From NCBI GenBank assembly GCA_963204835.1, contig CAUJHJ010000040.1:1-64000 (forward strand): a stretch of DNA of 64,000 nucleotides. The letters run 5' to 3'. Shown here piece by piece: positions 9,639 to 16,705 of this stretch. The translations under genes and the position numbers were made by a program. The notes beneath the pieces are model-generated. The model searched no databases, was not told the DNA's origin, and was given only the letters and a program-made list of their open reading frames with translations. How positions within the stretch are numbered: the stretch's first letter is position 1; each line of letters starts with the position of its first letter. The stretch comes from Pseudomonadota bacterium. GTDB taxonomy: Bacteria > Pseudomonadota > Gammaproteobacteria > Steroidobacterales > Steroidobacteraceae.

Positions 9639-11237
9639 CTACGGCGCGCGATGCAGCGGGTGGTGCGCGTGCGCCTGGCGGGCCTGCAGCGCCGCCGCTC
9701 CACCGCGCAATGAAAACGCGCCGCTGATCCCCCGCGCACGCAGGGCTTCGGCGGCCGCGTGGCTGCGCACGCCGCGCGCGCAGACGAGCAGCAGACGTTC
9801 GTTGGGATCGAGCGCGGCCGAAAGCAGTTCGCCCATCGGCAGGCGGCGCGCGCGGTGCGCCTCGAGCGGGTCGGCGGCACTCTCTGCCGGCTCGCGGATG
9901 TCGACGACCGCGAAGCCGGCGGCCTCGGCGGCGGCGATCGAATCGTAAGCCACGTCCACTTCGGCCATCGCAGGCGCGGTTGCCACGACGCTGCGGCCGT
10001 GTTGCGCGTGATCGGGCGCCGGCCGCGCCTTCAACCGCTGCGTCGCGAGCGACAGCAGGTCGATCATCAGCACGTCGTCGTCGAGACGGCCGGGCAGGCT
10101 GAGCACGATCTTCAGCACCTCGAGCGCCTGCAGGGTTCCGAGCGTGCCGGGCACCGGGCCGAGCACGCCGGCTTCGGCGCAATTGCCGACGAGGCCGTCG
10201 CGCGTCGCGGCGGGCCACACGCAGCGCAGGCAGGTCGTGCCGCGCCGTGGATCGACGACCTGCAACTGGCCCTCGTACTGGTAGACGCTCGCGAACACCG
10301 CGATGCGGCCGAGGGCGAGCGCGGCGTCGTTCAGCAGGAACTTCGTGGCGAAATTGTCGGAGCAGTCGACGACGATGTCGTAGGGGGCAAGCAGTGCCCC
10401 GACGTTCGTTGCATCGACACGCGTGACATGGGTGTCGATGCGCACCTCGGGATTGAGCGCGGCAAGGCGCGCGGCCGCCAGCGCGGCCTTCGGTGCGCCG
10501 CAATCGGCGAGCGCGTACATCGTCTGGCGGTGCAGGTTCGAGGCCTCGAGCCGGTCGTGGTCGACGACACCGAGGCGGCCGATGCCTGCCGCCGCGAGGA
10601 ACTGCAATACGGGCACGCCGAGCCCGCCGGCGCCGACGACCAGCACCGACGCGGCGCGCAACTTGCCCTGGCCCATCGGGCCCACTTCGCGCAGGGCCAT
10701 CTGGCGGGAGTAGTCGGGAGTGGCCTTCGCGCCGCCGCTACGGGTTGCGGGTTGCACGTGGTGGGCGTGATCGTGATGGTGACCATGGTCGTGATCGTGG
10801 TCGGGCGCAGCGGCAGCGCAGCGCTCGCAATTCACCCAGCCCGAATCGCCGTCGACGTAGTGTTCCTTCTTCCAGATCGGCACCCGGTGCTTCACTTCGT
10901 CGATGATGAAGCGGCAGGCGCGGAAGGCTTCGTCGCGGTGTGGCGCGCTGACGCCGACCCACACGGCCATGTCCCCGATCGCGAGGTCGCCGAGCCGGTG
11001 CACGCAGGCGGCGCGCGTGACGCCGAAGCGCTCGCAGGCCTCCGCGATGATGCGCTCGCCCTCGCTCAGGCCGAGCGGTTCGAAGGCTTCGTACTCGAGG
11101 TGTTCGACGCGCTGGCCGTCGTTCAGGTCGCGAACCCAGCCCTCGAACGCGGCGTAGCCGCCGCAGGCCGGGTCGGCGAGCGCCGCGCACGCCGCGTCTG
11201 CGTCGATCGCCGTGGTGGTGAAGTGGAACCGGGCCAT
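9639..11237 (-). CDS. MoaE-MoeB-rhodanese fusion (molybdopterin synthase large subunit plus MoaD-activating enzyme)
   Basis: A 532-residue three-part protein. Residues 1-140 are MoaE, the catalytic subunit of molybdopterin synthase, with the active-site lysines in VPIWKKEHYVDGDSGWV. A His/Asp-rich linker follows (about 145-163). Residues 175-410 are a MoeB/ThiF adenylyltransferase: VVGAGGLGVPVLQFLAAAG, the adenylation aspartate in DCSDNFATKFLLND, CLRC, and GVLGPVPGTLGTLQA. Residues 430-532 are a rhodanese domain with the loop CARGVRSH. It would adenylate and resulfurate the MoaD tail and use it to build molybdopterin. The second zinc CxxC of E. coli MoeB is not seen. The ATG at 11237 follows the upstream stop by 10 bases. 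Confidence 0.92.
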   Translation of the reverse strand: MARFHFTTTAIDADAACAALADPACGGYAAFEGWVRDLNDGQRVEHLEYEAFEPLGLSEGERIIAEACERFGVTRAACVHRLGDLAIGDMAVWVGVSAPHRDEAFRACRFIIDEVKHRVPIWKKEHYVDGDSGWVNCERCAAAAPDHDHDHGHHHDHAHHVQPATRSGGAKATPDYSRQMALREVGPMGQGKLRAASVLVVGAGGLGVPVLQFLAAAGIGRLGVVDHDRLEASNLHRQTMYALADCGAPKAALAAARLAALNPEVRIDTHVTRVDATNVGALLAPYDIVVDCSDNFATKFLLNDAALALGRIAVFASVYQYEGQLQVVDPRRGTTCLRCVWPAATRDGLVGNCAEAGVLGPVPGTLGTLQALEVLKIVLSLPGRLDDDVLMIDLLSLATQRLKARPAPDHAQHGRSVVATAPAMAEVDVAYDSIAAAEAAGFAVVDIREPAESAADPLEAHRARRLPMGELLSAALDPNERLLLVCARGVRSHAAAEALRARGISGAFSLRGGAAALQARQAHAHHPLHRAP

Positions 11238-11247
11238 GCGGAACCCT

Positions 11248-12087
11248 TCACCCGCCCGCCACGGGCGGAATGAAGACGACCGCATCGCCGTCGGCGAGCG
11301 GCTGTTCCCAGTCGCCGAACTCCGCATTGACCGCAACGCGCAGCAACTCCGGCGGCAGGCTGAACGGATGGCGCACGCGCAGCTCGTCGTAGAACTCGCG
11401 CGGCGTGCGCGCGCGCGTCTCGACGGTCTCCTCGCTGCGGCCCGCCTGCTCGCGCAGCAGGGCGAAATACTGCACGCGGATGCGCGAGGGCGAGTCGGCG
11501 AACTTCAGGGCATCCATGGCCGACCAATACTCTTGCGCCGCGTTGACGTTGTCGAGGGCGACGGGATCGACAGGATCGAGCAGCGCCGGCCCGGCCCCGA
11601 TCAGGAACTTGCGCGGGCAGCCGCGGCCGGAGGCCACCGCGGCCGCGAGCATCGCGTGGCTCGCCGGCTCCCAGATGGCGCAGAGCGGTTCGGGCAGGCC
11701 GTCATGCGCACTGCGATAGGCGGTGGCCACCCGCGTGGGGTCGCGCCGCGCCACGAGCTGCGCCAGGGTCTCGCGGCCGAGGAACGGCAGGTCGCAAGCG
11801 AGCACGAGCCAGGCGGCGTCGGGATGGGCCGCCTGCGCCGCGAGGATGCCCGCGGCCGGTCCTCCCGCCGCCAGCGTGTCGCGGATTTGCGGGAAGCGCG
11901 CGCGCAACGCGTCGTCCGGCTGGTCGGCGCGCACGGAAATGAAGCGCTGCTTCGTCCACGGCTCGAGCAGCGCCCACGCGCGCTCGAGTTGCGTTGCGCC
12001 GCGGTAGGCGAGGGCCGCCTCGTCGCGCTTCATGCGGGTGCTGCGGCCGCCCGCGAGCACGAGGCCGTAGAGGGGCGCCGCGCTCAT
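11248..12087 (-). CDS. MobA-MoaD fusion (Moco guanylyltransferase with sulfur-carrier tail)
   Basis: A 279-residue protein. The N-terminal about 190 residues are a MobA-type nucleotidyltransferase: LAGGRSTRM near residue 12, a GGPAAGILAA loop and ACDLPFLGRETL with the metal-binding aspartate. MobA attaches GMP to molybdopterin. The last about 80 residues (IRVQYFALLREQAGRSEE onward) are a MoaD ubiquitin-like sulfur carrier ending ADGDAVVFIPPVAGG, with the C-terminal Gly-Gly that MoeB activates. Both domains look intact. The gene overlaps moaC by ATGA and is 10 bases from the MoaE fusion gene. The family calls are firm; a physical fusion of MobA and MoaD is unusual. Confidence 0.9.
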   Translation of the reverse strand: MSAAPLYGLVLAGGRSTRMKRDEAALAYRGATQLERAWALLEPWTKQRFISVRADQPDDALRARFPQIRDTLAAGGPAAGILAAQAAHPDAAWLVLACDLPFLGRETLAQLVARRDPTRVATAYRSAHDGLPEPLCAIWEPASHAMLAAAVASGRGCPRKFLIGAGPALLDPVDPVALDNVNAAQEYWSAMDALKFADSPSRIRVQYFALLREQAGRSEETVETRARTPREFYDELRVRHPFSLPPELLRVAVNAEFGDWEQPLADGDAVVFIPPVAGG

Positions 12088-12587
12088 GGCTTCCTTCTCC
12101 GGAAATCGCGCTTGCCGCCCGACTTGGCGATGAGGCGCACCGGCCCGATCACGATGTCGTGCGACAGGGCCTTCGTCATGTCGTAGATCGTGAGCGCGGC
12201 GACGCTCGCGCCGGCGAGCGCTTCCATCTCGACGCCGGTGCGGCCGTGCAGCGCCACGTCGCAGCGGATCGCGATGCGGCCGAGGCGCGCCTCCTCGATG
12301 GAAACCTTGCAGCGCTCGAGCGCGAGCGGGTGGCAGAACGGGATGAGCTCGTGGGTGCGCTTGGCCGCCATGACGCCCGCCACGATCGCGGTGTCGAACA
12401 CCGGTCCCTTCTTCGTGCGCTGGCCGGCACGGCGCAGCGCGAGCGCGGCCGCGCGCGGCAAGGCGACGATCGCCTCGGCGCTCGCTTCGCGCAGCGTGAT
12501 CTCCTTCGCGCCGACATCGACCATGGTGGGGCGGCGCGCGGCGTCGACGTGGGTGAGGACCGGCTTGCGCCTGCTGCGGGTGGGCAT
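12084..12587 (-). CDS. moaC: Cyclic pyranopterin monophosphate synthase accessory protein
   Basis: A 167-residue MoaC, which converts the product of MoaA (3',8-cyclo-GTP) to cyclic pyranopterin monophosphate. Conserved features are PTMVDVG, the substrate-binding LIPFCHPLALE, TGVEMEALAGASVAALTIYDM and the catalytic-lysine region ALSHDIVIGPVRLIAKSGGK. The ATG at 12587 lies two bases after the moaA stop; the long upstream open frame is a shadow of moaA. About 20 N-terminal residues rich in Arg/Lys precede the core. It overlaps the MobA-MoaD gene by four bases. Confidence 0.95.
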   Translation of the reverse strand: MPTRSRRKPVLTHVDAARRPTMVDVGAKEITLREASAEAIVALPRAAALALRRAGQRTKKGPVFDTAIVAGVMAAKRTHELIPFCHPLALERCKVSIEEARLGRIAIRCDVALHGRTGVEMEALAGASVAALTIYDMTKALSHDIVIGPVRLIAKSGGKRDFRRRKP

Positions 12588-12589
12588 CG

Positions 12590-13645
12590 TCAACCGCCGA
12601 TGTAGTTCATTTCGACCTTCGGCTCCTGCGCCGCGCCCGCGCGCAGGGTGGCGCGCAGCTCGCTGTAGCGGTCGGCGCGAGCCGTCCAGCGCTCGCGCAC
12701 GATCGCGAGGAGTTCCTCGTCGCTCGCGCCCGCCCGCAGCGGCGCGCGCAGGTCGAGGCCGTGGGTCGCGAACAGGCATGTGTAGAGCACGCCGTCCGAT
12801 GACAGGCGTGCGCGCGAACAGTCGCCGCAGAAGGGCTGGGAGATCGAGGAGATGAAGCCTATCTCGCCCTCGCCGTCGGCGTACGCATAGCGCTGTGCGA
12901 CTTCCCCGACGTAGTTGCGGCTGAGCGGCACGAGCGGCCAGCGTGCGTGGATGCGCGCATGCAGCTCGGCGGATGGCACCACGAGGTCGGGTTGCCAGCG
13001 ATTGCGGTTGCCGACATCCATGTACTCGATGTAACGCACGACGACGCCGGTGCCGCGAAAGCGCGCGGCGATGTCGAGCGCGCCTGCGTCGTTGACGCCG
13101 CGCTGGACCACGGTGTTGACCTTGAGCGGCGTCAGGCCGGCGCGCCGCGCATGCTCGATGCCGGCCAGCACCGCTTCGAGCTCGTCGAAGCCGCCGCACA
13201 GCTTGCGGAAGATTTCCGGGTCGAGGCTGTCGAGGCTCACCGTGACGCGCGCGAGGCCGGCGGCCTTCAGCTCGCTCGCATACTTCGCGAGCAGCACGCC
13301 GTTGGTCGTCAGTGCGACGTCGGGCCCGCCAGGCAGCGCCGTCAGGTCGCCGACGAGATCGGCGAGGTTGGCGCGCAGCAGCGGCTCGCCGCCGGTGACG
13401 CGGATCTTCTGCACGCCGAGCGCAACGAACAGGCGCGCCAGGCGCACGATTTCCTCGAACGAGAGGCGCTCTGCGCTCTTCATGAACCGGTAGCTGTCGT
13501 GGAACGTGTCCCGCGGCATGCAATAGGGGCAGCGGAAGTTGCAGCGGTCCATCACCGAGATGCGCAGGTCGCGCAGCGGGCGCGCCAGCGCGTCACGCGG
13601 CCCGCGCGCGTGCGCAATCTGGACTACACGTTCATTCGGGGGCAT
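12590..13645 (-). CDS. moaA: GTP 3',8-cyclase (radical SAM)
   Basis: A 351-residue radical-SAM enzyme catalysing the first step of molybdopterin biosynthesis. The N-terminal 4Fe-4S site is CNFRCPYC (CX3CX2C), followed by the SAM-binding VTGGEPLLR. The C-terminal GTP-binding cluster CGDCSRARLSSDGVLYTC (CX2CX13C) is complete, and the protein ends in the Gly-Gly tail (NYIGG) needed for activity in MoaA. It is first in the minus-strand moaA-moaC-mobA/moaD-moaE/moeB operon. MogA/MoeA for molybdenum insertion are not in the window. Confidence 0.97.
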   Translation of the reverse strand: MPPNERVVQIAHARGPRDALARPLRDLRISVMDRCNFRCPYCMPRDTFHDSYRFMKSAERLSFEEIVRLARLFVALGVQKIRVTGGEPLLRANLADLVGDLTALPGGPDVALTTNGVLLAKYASELKAAGLARVTVSLDSLDPEIFRKLCGGFDELEAVLAGIEHARRAGLTPLKVNTVVQRGVNDAGALDIAARFRGTGVVVRYIEYMDVGNRNRWQPDLVVPSAELHARIHARWPLVPLSRNYVGEVAQRYAYADGEGEIGFISSISQPFCGDCSRARLSSDGVLYTCLFATHGLDLRAPLRAGASDEELLAIVRERWTARADRYSELRATLRAGAAQEPKVEMNYIGG

Positions 13646-13729
13646 GTACGCATTGTCGCGCCGAAGCGCGCGCCGGTACAGTGACGGCGAGGGAAAGAGC
13701 CGCGCGAAGTGATCTCGCGCAAAGTCGTG

Positions 13730-13770
13730 CCGCCGCCGGGTCGCGCGCGACGCGCGCTGCCCGGCGGCGG
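13730..13770. terminator. GC-rich stem-loop downstream of the small secreted protein gene
   Basis: An 11-bp perfect inverted repeat (CCGCCGCCGGG / CCCGGCGGCGG) separated by 19 bases, in the 149-bp gap between moaA and the stop at 13795. It lies on the 3' side of the minus-strand gene 13795-14163. No T-run follows on either strand, so it is a candidate terminator or stabilising hairpin only. Confidence 0.4.
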
Positions 13771-13794
13771 CGGGTCCAGGGCCCCGCGAGCGGC

Positions 13795-14163
13795 TTACTT
13801 CTGGTGCGCCTTGTTGAAGGCCTTGATCTGCTCGTTGAAGCGGCCGGCCACCGCCTCGAGCTCATCGATCGCGGCGTTGTGCTTCTGCATCTGGCGCTTG
13901 TCGAGCTCGGCCTTCTGTTCCGGGGTGAGCGTGGCCGCGTCGGCAGCAAGCTGCGTGTCGAACTCGAGCTTGATGCAGGCGAGATACGCCTCCATGTCCT
14001 TGTTGTACTGCTCCACCAGCTTCTTGCCCGCGAGCATCTCGTCCTTCGAGGCGACCGTGCCGTCAGGCAGCTTTTCCGGTGCCTTGGGGTAGCTGCAGGC
14101 CGCGTAAGCGGGGCCACCCGCGATGGCCAGCGCCAGCGTCGCGGCGAGAATCGACACCTTCAT
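13795..14163 (-). CDS. Small secreted helical protein of unknown function
   Basis: A 122-residue protein with a clear signal peptide (MKVSILAATLALAIAGGPAYAA). The mature part contains two cysteines (ACSYP and YLACIK) that could form a disulfide, then charged, strongly helical sequence rich in Lys, Glu and Ala (about residues 45-118) suggestive of a coiled-coil hairpin. I do not recognise a family name. It is flanked by stem-loops on both sides, so it is probably a single-gene unit with a periplasmic product. The start is ATG with AGGAAG about nine bases upstream. Confidence 0.7.
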   Translation of the reverse strand: MKVSILAATLALAIAGGPAYAACSYPKAPEKLPDGTVASKDEMLAGKKLVEQYNKDMEAYLACIKLEFDTQLAADAATLTPEQKAELDKRQMQKHNAAIDELEAVAGRFNEQIKAFNKAHQK

Positions 14164-14235
14164 GGAGGGCTTCCTTGGATGGGAGACGGGGAGCCGAGCT
14201 TACCCCGATCCGCAGGTGCCGAATAGCGGGCGGAA

Positions 14236-14266
14236 GGCGGCGGATGGCGCCCGGCCATCCGCCGCC
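14236..14266. terminator. 12-bp perfect stem-loop between two secreted-protein genes
   Basis: GGCGGCGGATGG pairs perfectly with CCATCCGCCGCC across a 7-base loop. It lies about 28 bp downstream of the stop of the minus-strand gene 14294-14956. There is no obvious U-tract, so a terminator role is inferred from position and stability. Confidence 0.5.
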
Positions 14267-14293
14267 CGCAGGGGCGATCCGCCGCGATGCCCC

Positions 14294-14956
14294 TCAGCGG
14301 AACTTGTCGGGGAACTGCGCCGCAAGGCCATTGGCGAGCGCATCGGCGATGACATTCATGTGCGAGGCCATCGCCGCCCAGGTGCGTGCCTCGGCGTCGT
14401 ACTGGCCCGCGTGCAACTGCTGGATCTGCTGCACATGGTGCGCGCCGTGCGCCGAGAGCAGGCCGCGCAACGTGGTTGCCGGCCAATGCGGGTTGGCGCT
14501 CGCCAGGAAGTCCGCGATCGCATTGGCATTCGCGCCGAGCTTCGCAAAGGCCGCCTCCTGCTGCGGCTTCGAGTTCGCGCGGGTCGCATCGAGGTAGGCG
14601 CTGATTGCGCCCCAGTGGCCGGCGAGCAGCTGGAAGAGCTGGTCGGATGCCGCCTTGCCGTAGAAGGGTTCGACGGCGCCGGCGATCGCCTTTGCGTTGG
14701 CGACCACTTCGGCCTCGGCAGCCTTGGCGGCGGCCGCGTTGCCGCCGAGGCGCGCCAGCACGACATTGCGCACCCAGAATATGTGCTGGAACCAGAGGCC
14801 TCGCAGCGCATCCTTCGTGTCCGCGAGCCTGGCAGGCACCGTAGAGGTGGCGGCAGGCGCGTTCGCGGCGTCGTGATGGGTCGTCGCGGACAGCGCCGGT
14901 CCGGGCAGGGCGGTGACGAGCGCGGCGGCGGCAAGGGCAGGCAACAGGCGTTTCAT
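14294..14956 (-). CDS. Secreted DinB-like four-helix protein
   Basis: A 220-residue exported protein (signal peptide ending PGPALSA). The mature region carries a conserved pattern: LWFQHIFWVRNVV, then AIAGAVEPFYGKAASDQLFQLL, HWGAISAYLDA, ANAIADFLASANPHWP and LAAQFPDKF at the end. This matches a widespread uncharacterised family predicted to form a DinB/YfiT-like four-helix bundle with conserved His residues; some members are mislabelled as glycosyltransferases. The metal-site residues suggest a metal-dependent fold (inference). It is divergent from the HTH regulator at 15036, sharing a 79-bp AT-rich promoter region. Confidence 0.65.
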   Translation of the reverse strand: MKRLLPALAAAALVTALPGPALSATTHHDAANAPAATSTVPARLADTKDALRGLWFQHIFWVRNVVLARLGGNAAAAKAAEAEVVANAKAIAGAVEPFYGKAASDQLFQLLAGHWGAISAYLDATRANSKPQQEAAFAKLGANANAIADFLASANPHWPATTLRGLLSAHGAHHVQQIQQLHAGQYDAEARTWAAMASHMNVIADALANGLAAQFPDKFR

Positions 14957-15035
14957 CGTGGAGTCTCCATGGGTGGCTGGGGCCTGTCGTTGTACGCTGG
15001 TAAAAACACAAACGAAATATTAATATGCCAAAAGT

Positions 15036-15671
15036 ATGGCGGAACTCTACGGCGAACGCCGCAAGCGGCTGCTGCGCCACCTGCTGCGGCACAAGCCGGG
15101 CGCGACCATCGACGAGCTGGCCGCGGCGCTCGGCGTCACCCGTACCGCGGTGCGCCAGCACCTCGCTTCGCTGATGCGCGACGGGCTCGTGGCCGCGGGC
15201 GCCGAGCGCGCCTCGGGCGGGCGGCCGCTGCGGCTCTACGTGCTGACGGACGAGGGGCGCGAAGTCTTCCCGCGCCGCTACTCGTGGTTTGCGCGCCTGC
15301 TCATCGAAGCGATGGCGCAGGAGCATGGTGCGGCGGGCCTGCGCACCCGCTTCGGGCGCATCGCGGCGACCGTCGTGGCGCAGTTGCCGCACCGGCCGCC
15401 GCCGGGCGCGAGCCGGTGCGAAAAGGTCGAGGAGCTGTCAGGGCTGATGGACCAGCTCGGTTACGACGCCCGCAAGGTAAAGGATGTCGGCGGCGCCCCG
15501 ACCATCGAGGCCGACAACTGCGTCTTCCACGAACTCGCGCAGCGCAACCCGGCCATCTGCCACTTCGATCTCGCGCTGCTGACGAGCTACACGGGCAGCA
15601 AGGTCGAACTGCACGAGTGCATGGCCAAGGGTGGCCATGTGTGCCGCTTCCGATTCCTGCCGCCCGGGTAG
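15036..15671 (+). CDS. HTH transcriptional regulator with C-terminal four-cysteine domain (SufR-like)
   Basis: A 211-residue regulator. Residues 15-85 form a winged helix (TIDELAAALGVTRTAVRQHL, SGGRPLRLYVLTDEGRE). The C-terminal half has four cysteines in the arrangement NCVFHELAQRNPAICHFD ... LHECMAKGGHVCRF, as in SufR-type regulators, where such cysteines hold an Fe-S cluster. It therefore probably senses iron-sulfur or redox status (inference). The ATG at 15036 has no clear Shine-Dalgarno; the AT-rich stretch around 15000-15030 is probably the shared promoter with the divergent secreted-protein gene. No suf genes are adjacent. Confidence 0.8.
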   Translation: MAELYGERRKRLLRHLLRHKPGATIDELAAALGVTRTAVRQHLASLMRDGLVAAGAERASGGRPLRLYVLTDEGREVFPRRYSWFARLLIEAMAQEHGAAGLRTRFGRIAATVVAQLPHRPPPGASRCEKVEELSGLMDQLGYDARKVKDVGGAPTIEADNCVFHELAQRNPAICHFDLALLTSYTGSKVELHECMAKGGHVCRFRFLPPG

Positions 15672-15680
15672 CGGGGCGCG

Positions 15681-16439
15681 TCAGGGCGTCTCGCCCTTGA
15701 TCTCCCAGATGTAGTCGGCGTGCGATCCGCAGATGGCGCTGAAAGCCGGCGTCAGCGGGTTCTTCTGCAGCGCAGCGACCACTGCCGTGCGCGCCTTCAT
15801 CAGCGCGCCGACGTCGGCGGCCGTCATGGTTGCCAGCCGGCGATACTGCGCGCCGACGATGTGCTCGTTCCAGCCCCAGGACTTGAGCGAGCCGTCCGCG
15901 ACCAACCGGTCATAGATGGGCGCGAACACGCCCTTGACGAGCGCGTCGGCCTCGGACTCGCGCGCCTCGTCGCACACGTAATAGGTTGAGAAGCTGGCGC
16001 CGCCGCGTGCGCGCTCGTTGCCTGAGCCAGCGACGGTCCGCCAGATGTAGTCGTCGTGTGAATTGCAGATGCGGCCGAACTCGGTCACGAGCTTCTTGTT
16101 CTTCGCATCGGCCTGGTCGCCGACTTTCTTCTGGGCGGCAAGCAGCGCGTCGATGGAGCCGGCGCGGAAATACTGCACGCGGCGCCAGTGGCCGCCCGTG
16201 TGGTGCGCCATCCAGCCCCAGCCGGCGACCGAGCCGTCGGCGATCGCCGCGTCCCACAACGGCTTGTCGAGCTGCATGGCGATCTCGTCGGCCCGTTCCT
16301 GCAGCGTGACGTCGCATTTGAAATAAGTGGCGTAGATGTACGATTCGGGCGGCTTGTCCTGCGCGAGCGCAGTATCGGACGCCGTGAGGCAGGCGAGCGA
16401 CGCAAGCGCCGCCGCTGCCGTGATGATTCCCTTCATCAT
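15681..16439 (-). CDS. Periplasmic protein with an internal tandem duplication
   Basis: A 252-residue exported protein (signal peptide ending DTALA) made of two similar halves. The first runs from YIYATYFKCDVTLQERADE to CNSHDDYIWRTV; the second from FSTYYVCDEARESEADALV to CGSHADYIWEIK. Each half shares an early Tyr-Cys-Asp, a central DGS..GWGW..H..G...RR, and a terminal C.SH.DYIW box, so it is a gene-internal duplication of a module of about 110 residues. The conserved Cys pair in each half could be disulfide bonded. A strong Shine-Dalgarno (AGGGGAG) precedes the ATG. The family is unrecognised. Confidence 0.75.
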   Translation of the reverse strand: MMKGIITAAAALASLACLTASDTALAQDKPPESYIYATYFKCDVTLQERADEIAMQLDKPLWDAAIADGSVAGWGWMAHHTGGHWRRVQYFRAGSIDALLAAQKKVGDQADAKNKKLVTEFGRICNSHDDYIWRTVAGSGNERARGGASFSTYYVCDEARESEADALVKGVFAPIYDRLVADGSLKSWGWNEHIVGAQYRRLATMTAADVGALMKARTAVVAALQKNPLTPAFSAICGSHADYIWEIKGETP

Positions 16440-16536
16440 GGTGCTCCCCTTGTTGTTGGCCGGCCTTGCGGGCCGGTCTGGCCGGGGAGTATAGGCCTGC
16501 GGGCCGTCTCGCGCGCGAGCGGCGGAGCGGCCCGTG

Positions 16537-16542
16537 TAGAAT
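16537..16542 (+). promoter_or_regulatory. Candidate -10 element for tRNA-Arg
   Basis: TAGAAT lies 23 bases before the 5' end of the tRNA, a usual distance for a tRNA promoter with a short processed leader. The sequence upstream is GC-rich and no clear -35 was identified. Confidence 0.4.
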
Positions 16543-16564
16543 GCGCCCGTCAGTCCACCCCCGC

Positions 16565-16641
16565 GCGCCCGTAGCTCAGCTGGATAGAGCATCAGGCTTC
16601 GAACCTGAGGGTCGGGAGTTCGAATCTCTCCGGGCGCGCCA
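16565..16641 (+). tRNA. tRNA-Arg (anticodon TCG)
   Basis: A 77-base tRNA folding with acceptor stem GCGCCCG/CGGGCGC, D-arm GCTC..GAGC, anticodon stem TCAGG/CCTGA around the loop CTTCGAA (anticodon TCG, decoding CGA), T-arm GGGAG TTCGAAT CTCTC and an encoded CCA end. No integrase gene or att-like duplication of the 3' end is visible downstream; the next gene is zwf. Confidence 0.97.
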
Positions 16642-16705
16642 AATGGGGAACTTCACGTGCCCGCGACGACTCGCACCATGAGTACGTCGCAGCAAGGAGT
16701 GCAGG

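Noticed and set aside
16565..16705. tRNA-Arg as possible integration site of a genomic island
   Set aside because: No integrase, no repeated tRNA end and ordinary housekeeping genes (zwf, pgl) directly downstream.
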